DNA of 64,000 bases from assembly GCA_900540545.1 (NCBI GenBank), contig UQGJ01000008.1, forward strand, positions 1-64,000. The letters are read 5' to 3'. The position numbers and the translations under genes are program-made. The notes beneath the pieces were generated by a model. The model had not been told where the DNA came from. It did no database searches and saw only the letters and a program-made list of their open reading frames with translations. Positions 24,539 through 32,603 of the stretch are shown one piece after another (the first letter of the stretch is position 1; each line of letters opens with the position of its first letter). The stretch comes from an uncultured Eubacteriales bacterium. GTDB taxonomy: Bacteria > Bacillota > Clostridia > Oscillospirales > Oscillospiraceae.

Positions 24539-24559
24539 TTCTCCGAAATACGATGCTTA

Positions 24560-24596
24560 GAAGAGCGCGGACCCGAAGGGGTCCGCGCTCTTTTTG
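24560..24596 (+). terminator. intrinsic terminator after the coaD operon
   Basis: AGAGCGCGGACCC / GGGTCCGCGCTCT with a GAAG loop, followed by five T. Confidence 0.92.
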
Positions 24597-24599
24597 TAT

Positions 24600-24905
24600 T
24601 GGGGCAGGGCCCCTGCCGGGGGGCGCTCCCGCGCGGGGGTTCCTTTCTCGTTTGAGAAAGGAACCGAAAGAAAACCAGGGGGCGGCTACGGGCCACGCTG
24701 TGGCCCTATCCGCCACCCCCTGGACCCCGGGAAACGTCCGGGCGGCGGTACGAGTTATGTTTACTGGCAAGACTAGAAAGCCGTTGCAGCTCGTATCGGT
24801 CCGGCGCTAGAACAACTCCGGCTATCGCCCCTCGCGTAAGAGCCAGGTAAAACTTATGAGTAGTTGCGTTTTTCTTAGTGCAGACAAGCCGCCACAAGGT
24901 CTGCG
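24600..24905 (+). repeat. left half of the TIR-bearing repeat family
   Basis: Same orientation as copy 1. The left module has TTCCTTTCTC/GAGAAAGGAA and GAAAGAAAACCAGGG. The interior follows copy 1 through CGTCCGGGCGGCGGTACG, GCTCGTATCGGTCCGGCG and GAGTAGTTGCGTTTTTC, then breaks off after GACAAGCCGCCAC. The right half is missing. Confidence 0.8.
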
Positions 24906-25197
24906 CGTCTTTTACTTGGCATTACGCCCGTTGCCAAACACCCACACCACCGTCCCCGTCCCGCCCGTAGGCGTAATTCTTCCTTCTTCCTTCTTAATTC
25001 TTCATTTCCTCCGGTACCAAATATAGCCCTTTTTCCCCATGGGACCACCAGAGACGGTGGTTTATGGTCAAAAACGCCAAAATCGGTTGTAGTTTTTTGT
25101 TTCCGACTTGTCATCGAACAAACGTTTTCGTTCAAAAAATGGCGGGAATTACACGAAAAAAACCAGTATTTTGAGGGAAAAAATATGGCGGAAACTA
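24906..25197 (+). other. AT-rich intergenic region upstream of mraZ
   Basis: No gene seen. At about 24970-25010 it carries a TTCTTCCTTCTTAATTC arm like those of the dcw repeats, here without a partner. From 25030 onward the DNA becomes strongly A/T-rich with runs of A, including the partial palindrome AACAAACGTTTTCGTT, and probably holds upstream promoter elements for the dcw operon. Confidence 0.5.
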
Positions 25198-25226
25198 TTG
25201 CAATTTTGTAACAATGCATTTATACT
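25198..25226 (+). promoter_or_regulatory. promoter of the dcw cluster (mraZ promoter)
   Basis: TTGCAA (25198-25203), 17-base spacer, TATACT (25221-25226), in an A/T-rich context. Transcription would begin near 25233, directly before three repeats that may be MraZ sites. Confidence 0.75.
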
Positions 25227-25237
25227 AGAAAGCACAG

Positions 25238-25262
25238 TGGAGCGAAATGGAGCAAAATAGAG
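25238..25262 (+). promoter_or_regulatory. candidate MraZ operator
   Basis: Three pentamers at an exact 10-bp period: TGGAG (25238), TGGAG (25248) and TAGAG (25258), each preceded by a G/A base and followed by an A-rich spacer. MraZ in other bacteria binds three TGGGN-type direct repeats with the same 10-bp spacing at its own promoter. This supports autorepression of the dcw operon. Assignment is by analogy. Confidence 0.65.
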
Positions 25263-25296
25263 TAATTTAACACCAAAGTGGAGGAGATGAACAGGC

Positions 25297-25719
25297 GTGG
25301 GGAGCGTGACCGGCACCTATGAGCACAGCATCGATGCCAAGGGCCGGCTGTTTATCCCTGCCAAACTCCGTGAGGAGCTGGGCGCCGCCTTTTATCTCGC
25401 CATGGGCGTGGACACCTGTTTGGCCATCTACCCCCAGGAGAGCTGGGACCAGTTCACGGAGAAGTTCGCCTCCCTGCCGGTGAGCCAGTCCAAGGGGATG
25501 CGCTCACTCTTTGCCAACGCCGTGAAGTGCGTGCCCGACAGCCAGGGGCGCATCGTCCTGCCTCAGCGCCTGCGGGCCTATGCCGATTTGGACAAGGACG
25601 TGGTCATCATCGGCGTGCACAACCGGGCAGAGATTTGGAGCGCCCAGCGCTGGAACGACACCGAGGAGGAAATGACGCCGGAGAAGATGGCCGCGCTCAT
25701 GGAATCCCTGGGTATGTAA
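25297..25719 (+). CDS. mraZ: transcriptional regulator MraZ
   Basis: A 140-residue protein with two AbrB-like domains (SpoVT/MraZ type), each marked by a DxxGRxxxP motif: SIDAKGRLFIPAKLREEL (residues 11-28) and VPDSQGRIVLPQRLR (about 78-92). MraZ forms rings that bind direct repeats at its own promoter and tunes the division cluster. The first codon is GTG at 25297, preceded by GGAGGAG; an alternative start a few codons later cannot be excluded. It is the first gene of the dcw operon, 12 bases before rsmH. Confidence 0.93.
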   Translation: MGSVTGTYEHSIDAKGRLFIPAKLREELGAAFYLAMGVDTCLAIYPQESWDQFTEKFASLPVSQSKGMRSLFANAVKCVPDSQGRIVLPQRLRAYADLDKDVVIIGVHNRAEIWSAQRWNDTEEEMTPEKMAALMESLGM

Positions 25720-25731
25720 GGGGAGGCGGCC

Positions 25732-26658
25732 ATGGAATTCACCCACAAGCCGGTCCTCCTGGACGAGTGCCTGGAGGGGCTGAACATCCGCCCGGACGGG
25801 CGGTATCTGGACGGCACCCTGGGCCGGGCGGGCCACTCCCTGGAAATCGTGAAGCGGCTGACCACGGGGCACCTCACCTGCATCGACCGGGACCAGGCGG
25901 CCCTGGACGCGGCGGGGGACAAGCTCTCCGGCTATCTGGACCGGGTCACCCTGGTCCACGGCAACTTCGGCGATTTGGCCGCCCTGGCGGACTGCCAGGG
26001 ACCCTTTGACGGAATGCTTTTCGACCTGGGCGTGTCCTCCCCCCAGCTGGACGACCCTGAGCGGGGCTTTTCTTACATGAATGACGCGCCGCTGGATATG
26101 CGCATGGACCAAGCGGCCCCCCTCACCGCCTACGGGGTGGTGAACGAGTGGCCCCAGGAGGAGCTGAAGCGCATCCTGTGGCAGTACGGCGAGGAGCGGT
26201 ACGCGCCCCAGATCGCCGGGGCCATCGCCCGGCGGCGGGCGGTGCGGCCTATCGAGACTACCTTCGAGCTGGTGGAGACCATCAAAAGCGCCATGCCGGC
26301 CCAGGCCCTGCGGGAGAAGCAGCACCCGGCCAAGCGCAGCTTCCAGGCCATCCGCATCGCGGTGAACGACGAGCTGACGGCGGTGGACCGGATGATACAG
26401 GCGGCGGTGCCCCGGCTGGCCCGGGGCGGGCGGCTGTGCATCATCTCCTTCCACTCCCTGGAGGACCGCATCGTGAAGAACGGGCTGGCCGGGTTCGCCA
26501 AGGGCTGCACCTGCCCGCCGGATTTCCCGGTGTGCGTGTGCGGCAAGACGCCGGACGTGAAGCTGGTGAGCCGGAAGCCCATCACCGCCTCGGAGGCGGA
26601 ATTGGAAGAGAATCCCCGGGCCCGGAGCGCCAAGCTGCGGGTGGCGGAGAAGTTGTAG
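25732..26658 (+). CDS. rsmH: 16S rRNA (cytosine(1402)-N(4))-methyltransferase RsmH
   Basis: A 308-residue SAM-dependent methyltransferase acting on C1402 of 16S rRNA. It starts FTHKPVLLDECLEGL, has motif I YLDGTLGRAGHSLEI, DLGVSSPQLDDPERGFSY and SFQAIRIAVNDEL, and ends with SAKLRVAEKL. A Cys cluster near the C-terminus (GCTCPPDFPVCVCG) is normal for the family. GGGGAGG precedes the ATG. It lies between mraZ and ftsL, as in most bacteria. Confidence 0.95.
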   Translation: MEFTHKPVLLDECLEGLNIRPDGRYLDGTLGRAGHSLEIVKRLTTGHLTCIDRDQAALDAAGDKLSGYLDRVTLVHGNFGDLAALADCQGPFDGMLFDLGVSSPQLDDPERGFSYMNDAPLDMRMDQAAPLTAYGVVNEWPQEELKRILWQYGEERYAPQIAGAIARRRAVRPIETTFELVETIKSAMPAQALREKQHPAKRSFQAIRIAVNDELTAVDRMIQAAVPRLARGGRLCIISFHSLEDRIVKNGLAGFAKGCTCPPDFPVCVCGKTPDVKLVSRKPITASEAELEENPRARSAKLRVAEKL

Positions 26659-26713
26659 AGAGATAGAGGAGGGCGCGGCCGCGCCCATACGAAAGAGAAT
26701 GGAGTGACACGGC

Positions 26714-27277
26714 GTGGCAACTGCGACTGCGACGGCCAGAAGAAGAACCGACATGAACCGGCCCAGAGGGACTTACGGGAACCTGGCCTACGCGGAGCCC
26801 GCCATCGAGCGGGGCGGGGCGGAGGTACTCCGCCCCCAGCCCAAGGTACGCACCCGGGAGCGGGCGGCAGTCCGGCCCAAGGTCCAGGTCCGGGAGGCGG
26901 GGCACGTGTCCGTCTTCGCCGTGGTGGGCTTTCTGGCCGTGGGCGTGTTCGCCGCGCTGCTGCTGCTGAGCTACGTGCAGCTCACCGTCACCGCCGACTC
27001 GGTGTCCACCCTGAAACGGGAGCTGACCAACCTGGAGACCGAGCAGTCCAAGCTGCTGGCCCAGTATGAGCTGGCTTACGACCTGAGCTCCATCGAGCAG
27101 AAGGTCACCGCCGACGGCAGCATGGTCAAGCCCTTGAGCGACCAGATCTACACCCTGGACCTCATGGAGCAGGACAGCGTGATCCGCTACACCGGCGAGA
27201 CCGCCGGACAGGGTGACCAGGGGCTGGCGGCCGAGGCCAAGGGCTTCGTGGACAGTGTGCTGGCATATTTCCGCTGA
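26714..27277 (+). CDS. ftsL: cell division protein FtsL
   Basis: A 187-residue bitopic membrane protein: basic cytoplasmic N-terminus of about 65 residues, one membrane segment (residues 71-91, FAVVGFLAVGVFAALLLLSY) and an extracytoplasmic leucine-zipper-like helix (VSTLKRELTNLETEQSKLL). It fits FtsL, which with DivIB and DivIC recruits and activates FtsW and PBP2B at the septum. Assignment rests on topology and position because FtsL sequences diverge. The listed start is GTG 26714 with GGAG before it; ATG 26753 is an alternative. Confidence 0.82.
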   Translation: MATATATARRRTDMNRPRGTYGNLAYAEPAIERGGAEVLRPQPKVRTRERAAVRPKVQVREAGHVSVFAVVGFLAVGVFAALLLLSYVQLTVTADSVSTLKRELTNLETEQSKLLAQYELAYDLSSIEQKVTADGSMVKPLSDQIYTLDLMEQDSVIRYTGETAGQGDQGLAAEAKGFVDSVLAYFR

Positions 27278-27321
27278 CGCGGCCATATGCTTGGAGTGAA
27301 TCCATCAGATAAGAGACATTG

Positions 27322-27357
27322 GAGGGGCGTAAGAAAATGAAATTTTCTTACGCCCTT
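27322..27357 (+). terminator. terminator-like hairpin between ftsL and the PBP gene
   Basis: GGGCGTAAGAAAAT / ATTTTCTTACGCCC, 14-bp stem with a GAA loop, ending in CCTTCG rather than a T-tract. It sits inside the operon and may attenuate or stabilise the message between ftsL and the transpeptidase gene. Confidence 0.5.
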
Positions 27358-27383
27358 CGTTATCAGGGGTAAAGGAGACCGGC

Positions 27384-29852
27384 ATGGCGCGGAAAGAACA
27401 GAACGCAAAACCGAAAGACACCGGCGGGGACCGCCGGGCCAACAAGACCATCCTGGGCCGCACCATCTTCCTGATGACGGTCTTCGGGGTGGTCGCCTTT
27501 GTGCCGTTGCTGTGGAAGCTCTGGCAGGTGCAAATCGTGGGCCACGACCAGTTTGAGGAGATGGCCATCGACCAGCAGACCAGCGACCTCACCGTCACCG
27601 CGCCTAGGGGCACCATCTACGACGTCCAGGGCAACATCCTGGCCATCTCCGCCACGGTCCAGAACGTCATCATCTCCCCCAAGGAGGTCCTGAGCGGGGC
27701 CACCGACGCCCAGAAGCGGGCCGAGGCCAAGCTGGAAAAGTCCGTGGGCCTCACCGACGTGGAGAAGGAAAAGAAGGGCTACGTCCTCACCGGCGCGGAA
27801 CAGGCGGCGCTGAACGGCACCTATAAGGAGTTCGTGGCCGACGGGCTGGCGGGCATCCTGGGCATGGACCGCAGCGACATCCTCAAGCGGATGGAGAAGA
27901 CCGGCTCCATGTACGAGGTCCTCCGGCGCAGGGTGGAGGACGACATCTCCACCCAGGTCAACGAGTTCATCTCGGCCAACGGCCTGTACCCCGGCGTCTA
28001 CCTCCGGCCGGACACCAAGCGCTACTACCCCTATTCCTCCATGGCCGCCCAGGTCATCGGCTGGGTCAACCCCAACAACGACAACAAGGGCGCCTACGGC
28101 CTGGAGGCCCGGTACGACGACGTGCTCTCCGGCACTCCGGGGCGGGTGGTGACGGCCAAGAACGCCGCCGGCGGGGAGATGCTCTCCAACTACGAAAACT
28201 ACATTGACCCAGAGCCGGGGCACAATTTGAACATTACCATCGACGCCACCATCCAGAACTACTGCGAGCGGACCCTGGCCGAGGGCATGAGTTCCTACGA
28301 GGTCCGCAAGGGCGGCTTCTGCATCGCCATGAACCCCAAGACGGGGGCGGTGCTGGCCCTGGCCTCCACCCCCAACTACGACCTCAACGACCCCTGGGGG
28401 GTCACGGACCCGGTGCTGTCGGCCTACCTGGAGCAGGTGAAGAGCGACCCCAGCACCACCGAGGAGGCCTACCTGGAGGCCCTGGGCAACACCCAGCTCC
28501 AGCAGTGGCGGAACAAGGCCCTGTCCGACGCCTACGAGCCCGGTTCCACCTTCAAGACCCTGGTGCTGGCCGCCGCCCTGGAGGAGGGGGTGGTCACCGA
28601 GAGCGACCACTTCTACTGTTCCGGCTCCAAGAAGGTCGCCACCTGGACCATCCGCTGCTCCAAGCGGGAGGGCCACGGGGACCAGACCCTGCCCCAGGCG
28701 GTGGCAAACTCCTGCAACCCGGCCTTCATCGAGATCGGCCAGCGGCTGGGGGCGGAGAAGTTCTACGACTACCTGGAAGCCTACGGCTTCTTTGAAAAGA
28801 CCGGCCTGGACCCCCAGGTGGAGGGCCGCAGCCAGATCTGGGACCGGGATGACTTCACCAGCGAGCAGGGCATCGCCTCCCTGGCCACCGCCTCCTTCGG
28901 CCAGACCCTGAAAATCACCCCCATCCAGATGATCACCGCCGCCTGCGCCGCCGTCAACGGCGGGCACCTGATGCAGCCCTATCTGGTCCAGTCCGTCACC
29001 GACCAGAACGGCAACGTCATTGAGTCCACCCAGCCCACCGAGGTGCGGCAGGTGGTCAGTGAGCGGACCTCCGAGCGGGTGCGCACCATCCTGGAAGGGG
29101 TGGTGGACGGCGGCACCGGCAAGAACGCCTACATGTCCGGCTACCGCATCGGCGGCAAGACGGGCACGTCAGAGAAGCGGGACGAAAAGACCGGGGACCT
29201 CATCGTCTCCTTCCTGGGGGTGGCCCCGGCCAACGACCCCCAGGTGGTGGTCCTCCTGGCCTTCGACAGCCCCACCCCGGCGTCTCCGGGGAACAACCTC
29301 ACCTCCCATGGGTTCTACATCAGCGGCGGCAGCATGGCCGCCCTGGCCGCGGGCCCCCTCATCGCCGACATTTTGGACTATCTGGGGGTGGAGAAGGTCT
29401 ACACCGACGAGGACTACGCCGACGTGCTGGTGCCCCAGACCGTGGGCCTCAATCAGGCCGACGCCCAGAAGCTGCTGGACTCCAAGGGCCTGAACTACCG
29501 CATCGTGGGCGAGGGGGCCGTAGTCACCGACCAGCTCCCAGCCCAGGGGGCGTCCATCCCCATCAAGAGCGAGGTGGTCCTCTACCTGGGGGCCGACAAA
29601 CCCACCGAGCAGGTGGCCGTGCCCGACCTGGTGGGCAAGACCCCGGCCTCGGCGGAACAGGCCCTGACCAAGCTGGGGCTGTACATGCGGGCGGCGGGCG
29701 TCACCGCCTATTCCGACACTACCGTCTCCGCCAGCCAGTCCATCCCGGCGGGCACGATGGTGGACCCCGGCACCGTGGTGGAGGTCCACTTCATGGACAC
29801 CCAGGTCCAGGACTACGCGGCCAACGGGAACATCGGACAACAAGTCAATTAG
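27384..29852 (+). CDS. septal penicillin-binding transpeptidase with PASTA domains (FtsI/SpoVD type)
   Basis: An 822-residue class B PBP. One membrane segment (about 28-48) is followed by a dimerisation domain, then the transpeptidase: catalytic SxxK as GSTFK with Ser388, SxN as SCN at 443-445, and KTGT from Lys592. Two C-terminal PASTA domains begin near VLVPQTVGLNQADAQKLLDS and VAVPDLVGKTPASAEQALTK. It cross-links septal peptidoglycan with FtsW and is a beta-lactam target. Position after ftsL and before murE fits PBP2B/FtsI; sporulation SpoVD has the same layout, so paralogy decides the name. Confidence 0.92.
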   Translation: MARKEQNAKPKDTGGDRRANKTILGRTIFLMTVFGVVAFVPLLWKLWQVQIVGHDQFEEMAIDQQTSDLTVTAPRGTIYDVQGNILAISATVQNVIISPKEVLSGATDAQKRAEAKLEKSVGLTDVEKEKKGYVLTGAEQAALNGTYKEFVADGLAGILGMDRSDILKRMEKTGSMYEVLRRRVEDDISTQVNEFISANGLYPGVYLRPDTKRYYPYSSMAAQVIGWVNPNNDNKGAYGLEARYDDVLSGTPGRVVTAKNAAGGEMLSNYENYIDPEPGHNLNITIDATIQNYCERTLAEGMSSYEVRKGGFCIAMNPKTGAVLALASTPNYDLNDPWGVTDPVLSAYLEQVKSDPSTTEEAYLEALGNTQLQQWRNKALSDAYEPGSTFKTLVLAAALEEGVVTESDHFYCSGSKKVATWTIRCSKREGHGDQTLPQAVANSCNPAFIEIGQRLGAEKFYDYLEAYGFFEKTGLDPQVEGRSQIWDRDDFTSEQGIASLATASFGQTLKITPIQMITAACAAVNGGHLMQPYLVQSVTDQNGNVIESTQPTEVRQVVSERTSERVRTILEGVVDGGTGKNAYMSGYRIGGKTGTSEKRDEKTGDLIVSFLGVAPANDPQVVVLLAFDSPTPASPGNNLTSHGFYISGGSMAALAAGPLIADILDYLGVEKVYTDEDYADVLVPQTVGLNQADAQKLLDSKGLNYRIVGEGAVVTDQLPAQGASIPIKSEVVLYLGADKPTEQVAVPDLVGKTPASAEQALTKLGLYMRAAGVTAYSDTTVSASQSIPAGTMVDPGTVVEVHFMDTQVQDYAANGNIGQQVN

Positions 29853-29882
29853 CAATCAAAAAGGAAGGATTCGGGGTGAAGC

Positions 29883-31388
29883 ATGAAGCTGAGGGACCTT
29901 ATTGCCGGCGTGGCGCTGACCAAGCTGCCGCCGGACCAGGACGTGGAAATCAGCGGGATCAGCTACGACACCCGGGACATCACCCCAGGCTGCCTCTTCG
30001 CGGCGCTGCCGGGCTATAAAACAGACGGACACTTTTATATCGACGAAGCCCTGGGCAAGGGGGCGGCGGTGGTGCTGTGCCAGACGGAGCCCATCCGCCC
30101 CGGACCCTGGCTGGTGGCGGAGGACCCCCGGGCGGCGCTGGCCGCCCTCTCCGCCAACTGGTTCGGCCACCCTGCGGAGGGCATGACCGTGGTGGCTGTC
30201 ACCGGCACCAACGGCAAAACCACCACCACCTACCTGCTGAAATCCGTACTGGAGGGGGCCCTGGGGGCCAAGGTTGGCCTCATCGGCACCAACCAGAACA
30301 TGATTGGGGAGGAGGTCCTGCCCGCCCACCGCACCACGCCGGAGTCCTACGAGCTCCAGGAGCTGCTGCGGCACATGGCCGACGCGGGGTGCAGCCACGT
30401 GGTCATGGAGGCATCCTCCATCGCCCTGGCCCTCCACCGCACCGACGGCATCCGCTTCGCCGCGGGCATCTTCACCAACCTGACCCGGGACCACCTGGAT
30501 TTCCACGGCACCATGGAGGCGTACCGGGACGCCAAGGGCCTGCTGTTCCGGCAGAGCGACGTGGCCATCCTCAACCTGGACGACGAGGCGGGGCGGTATT
30601 TCAGGGACACCGCGCCCTGCCCGGTGTTCACCTACTCCGAGCGGAAGGACGAGGCCGACCTGGTGGCGAAGAACATCCGGCTTTTCCCCAGCCATGTGGA
30701 GTTCGAGGCGGTGGCGAAAAACGCCATCGGCCGGGTCTTTCTGCCCATCCCCGGCGGCTTCACCATCTACAACGCCCTGGGCGTGGTGGCCGCCGCCCTG
30801 AACCTGGGCCTGGAGCTGCCCGCCATCCTCACCGCCCTGCGCACCGCCAGGGGGGTGAAGGGCAGGGTGGAGGTGGTCCCCGTCCCGGCGGCCTACACCG
30901 TCATCATCGACTACGCCCACACCCCCGACGCCCTTGAGAACATCCTCACCACCGTCCGGGACCTGACCGAGCGGCGGGTCATCTGCGTCTTTGGCTGCGG
31001 CGGGGACCGGGACCGTACCAAGCGTCCCGTCATGGGCTCCATCGCTGCGGCCCTGTCCGACCTGGCGGTGGTCACTTCGGATAACCCACGGACCGAGGAC
31101 CCCATGGACATCATCGCCGACATTCTCCCCGGCATGGAGGGGGCGCACTACCTGCTGGAGCCGGACCGGCGGAAGGCCATCCGGCTGGCCCTGTCCCAGG
31201 CCAAGACCGGCGACGTGGTGGTCCTGGCGGGGAAGGGCCACGAGACCTACCAGGAGATCGGCACAGAGACGGTCCACCTGGACGAGCGGGAAGAGGTGGC
31301 GGGATATTTTGCGGAATGCAGGAATGCAGAATGCAGAATGCAGAATGGCCGCTGCGGCGGAACGGAAGGGTTGGAGGATGCGCAATAA
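29883..31388 (+). CDS. murE: UDP-N-acetylmuramoyl-L-alanyl-D-glutamate ligase MurE
   Basis: A 501-residue cytoplasmic ATP-dependent amide ligase adding the third amino acid of the stem peptide. The ATP loop is VAVTGTNGKTTTTYLLKS (about residues 105-122). The substrate-selecting motif DNPRTEDP predicts meso-diaminopimelate rather than lysine, and GKGHETYQ follows near the end. The reading frame runs into a palindromic repeat, so about the last 20 residues (CRNAECRMQNGRC...) are repeat-encoded and absent from typical MurE. murF, the usual next gene, is missing. Confidence 0.93.
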   Translation: MKLRDLIAGVALTKLPPDQDVEISGISYDTRDITPGCLFAALPGYKTDGHFYIDEALGKGAAVVLCQTEPIRPGPWLVAEDPRAALAALSANWFGHPAEGMTVVAVTGTNGKTTTTYLLKSVLEGALGAKVGLIGTNQNMIGEEVLPAHRTTPESYELQELLRHMADAGCSHVVMEASSIALALHRTDGIRFAAGIFTNLTRDHLDFHGTMEAYRDAKGLLFRQSDVAILNLDDEAGRYFRDTAPCPVFTYSERKDEADLVAKNIRLFPSHVEFEAVAKNAIGRVFLPIPGGFTIYNALGVVAAALNLGLELPAILTALRTARGVKGRVEVVPVPAAYTVIIDYAHTPDALENILTTVRDLTERRVICVFGCGGDRDRTKRPVMGSIAAALSDLAVVTSDNPRTEDPMDIIADILPGMEGAHYLLEPDRRKAIRLALSQAKTGDVVVLAGKGHETYQEIGTETVHLDEREEVAGYFAECRNAECRMQNGRCGGTEGLEDAQ

Positions 31389-31420
31389 ATTCTGCATTCT
31401 GCATTCTCAATTCTGCATTG
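31316..31420. repeat. dcw palindromic repeat 0 (murE-mraY spacer)
   Basis: Left arm of tandem GAATGCA / GCAGAATG units (31316-31346), a GCCGCTGCGGCGG centre, and a right arm ATTCTGCATTCTGCATTCTC that is its inverted complement. The murE stop codon lies inside. It shares the GAAT-rich palindromic design, though not the central hairpins, of the repeats in the next three spacers. Confidence 0.7.
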
Positions 31421-31432
31421 ATGTGGTATAAT
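31404..31432 (+). promoter_or_regulatory. possible internal promoter for mraY
   Basis: Perfect TATAAT (31427-31432) with TTCTCA (31404-31409) 17 bases upstream. The -35 hexamer lies in the right arm of the palindromic repeat, so the repeat may donate a promoter. Confidence 0.45.
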
Positions 31433-31467
31433 CCCGCTTTAAGCGTTGGCTCAGGAGGTTGAAAAGT

Positions 31468-32454
31468 ATGAGAATTTTGATTGCGGCCGGGGTGTCCTTT
31501 GTGATTTCGGCCATCGCGGGGAAGCTTTTGATCCCCATCCTGCGCCGGATGAAGGCGGGACAGTCCATCAAGGAGGACGGCCCCACCTGGCACATGTCCA
31601 AGCAGGGTACCCCCACCATGGGCGGGCTGATGTTCATTTTGAGCATCCTGGTCACCGTCCTGGCCGTGGGCTGGGCGGACATCGCCGGGGGGGACTACCG
31701 GGCCGTCTTTGTGTTCTGCTTTGCCCTGGTCTTTGGGGTCATCGGCTATCTGGACGACTACGAAAAGGTGAAGAAGAAGGAGAACACCGGCCTCACCGCC
31801 GGGCCCAAGTTCCTGCTCCAGCTGGCCGCCGCCATCGCCTTCACGGTGCTGCTGCGGAACTTCGGCTACCTGAAGCCGGACCTGTACGTCCCCTTCGCCA
31901 ACGTGAGCATCCACCTGCCCTGGGTGGTCTATATGGTCTTTGCCGCCTTCGTCATGGTGGGCACGGTGAACGCTGTGAACATCACCGACGGCGTGGACGG
32001 CCTGTCCTCCAGCGTCACCCTGCCCGTGGCGGCCTTCTTCGCCGCCGTGGCGTGGTACTGGGGGGTGCCCAGCCTGGGGATTTTCGGCGGGGCCCTCTTC
32101 GGCGGGCTGTGCGGCTTCCTCATTTACAACCACTACCCGGCCAAGGTCTTTATGGGCGACACCGGCTCCCTCTTCCTGGGGGGCGCGGTGTGCGGCTTGG
32201 CCTTCGCCTTTGACATGCCCCTCATTTTGATTCTGGTGGGCATTGTCTACATCGCCGAGACCCTCTCCGACATCATCCAGGTGCTCTACTTCAAGGCCAC
32301 CCATGGCAAGCGCATCTTCAAGATGGCCCCCCTTCACCACCACTTCGAAATGTGTGGCTGGAACGAGAAAAAAGTGGTGGCGGTCTTTGCGGCGGTATCC
32401 CTGGTGTTCTGCGCGGTGGCCTTTTTCGGGATTTTGAACCGCTACCCCGTGTAA
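31468..32454 (+). CDS. mraY: phospho-N-acetylmuramoyl-pentapeptide-transferase MraY
   Basis: A 328-residue polytopic membrane enzyme that makes lipid I from UDP-MurNAc-pentapeptide and undecaprenyl phosphate. Visible family motifs are GTPTMGGLMF, IGYLDDYEK (catalytic Asp pair), VNAVNITDGVDGLSS, KVFMGDTGSLFLGG and the MAPLHHHFE motif that contacts the nucleotide. About ten hydrophobic segments are present. ATG 31468 is nine bases after AGGAGG; a TTG at 31459 abuts the ribosome site and is rejected. Spacers on both sides hold palindromic repeats where murF and murD commonly sit. Confidence 0.95.
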   Translation: MRILIAAGVSFVISAIAGKLLIPILRRMKAGQSIKEDGPTWHMSKQGTPTMGGLMFILSILVTVLAVGWADIAGGDYRAVFVFCFALVFGVIGYLDDYEKVKKKENTGLTAGPKFLLQLAAAIAFTVLLRNFGYLKPDLYVPFANVSIHLPWVVYMVFAAFVMVGTVNAVNITDGVDGLSSSVTLPVAAFFAAVAWYWGVPSLGIFGGALFGGLCGFLIYNHYPAKVFMGDTGSLFLGGAVCGLAFAFDMPLILILVGIVYIAETLSDIIQVLYFKATHGKRIFKMAPLHHHFEMCGWNEKKVVAVFAAVSLVFCAVAFFGILNRYPV

Positions 32455-32455
32455 C

Positions 32456-32590
32456 GCAATGAAGAATGAAGAATTAAGAACGAAGAATTATGGTGTCCGG
32501 CGCAGCCGGACGAATTGAAGTATAGTTTCGCCGGAGGCGAAACACCGTCATTCTTCATTATTCATTCTTAATTTTTAATTAATTTGGAAA
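32456..32590. repeat. dcw palindromic repeat 1 (mraY-ftsW spacer)
   Basis: Outer arms GAAGAATGAAGAATTAAGAA and TTCATTATTCATTCTTAAT are inverted complements. Inside are two stem-loops: GTCCGGC..GCCGGAC and TTTCGCC..GGCGAAA. The core (GGTGTCCGGC first) is inverted relative to repeats 2 and 3. Confidence 0.88.
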
Positions 32591-32603
32591 GGCAGGTGGT
32601 CCC

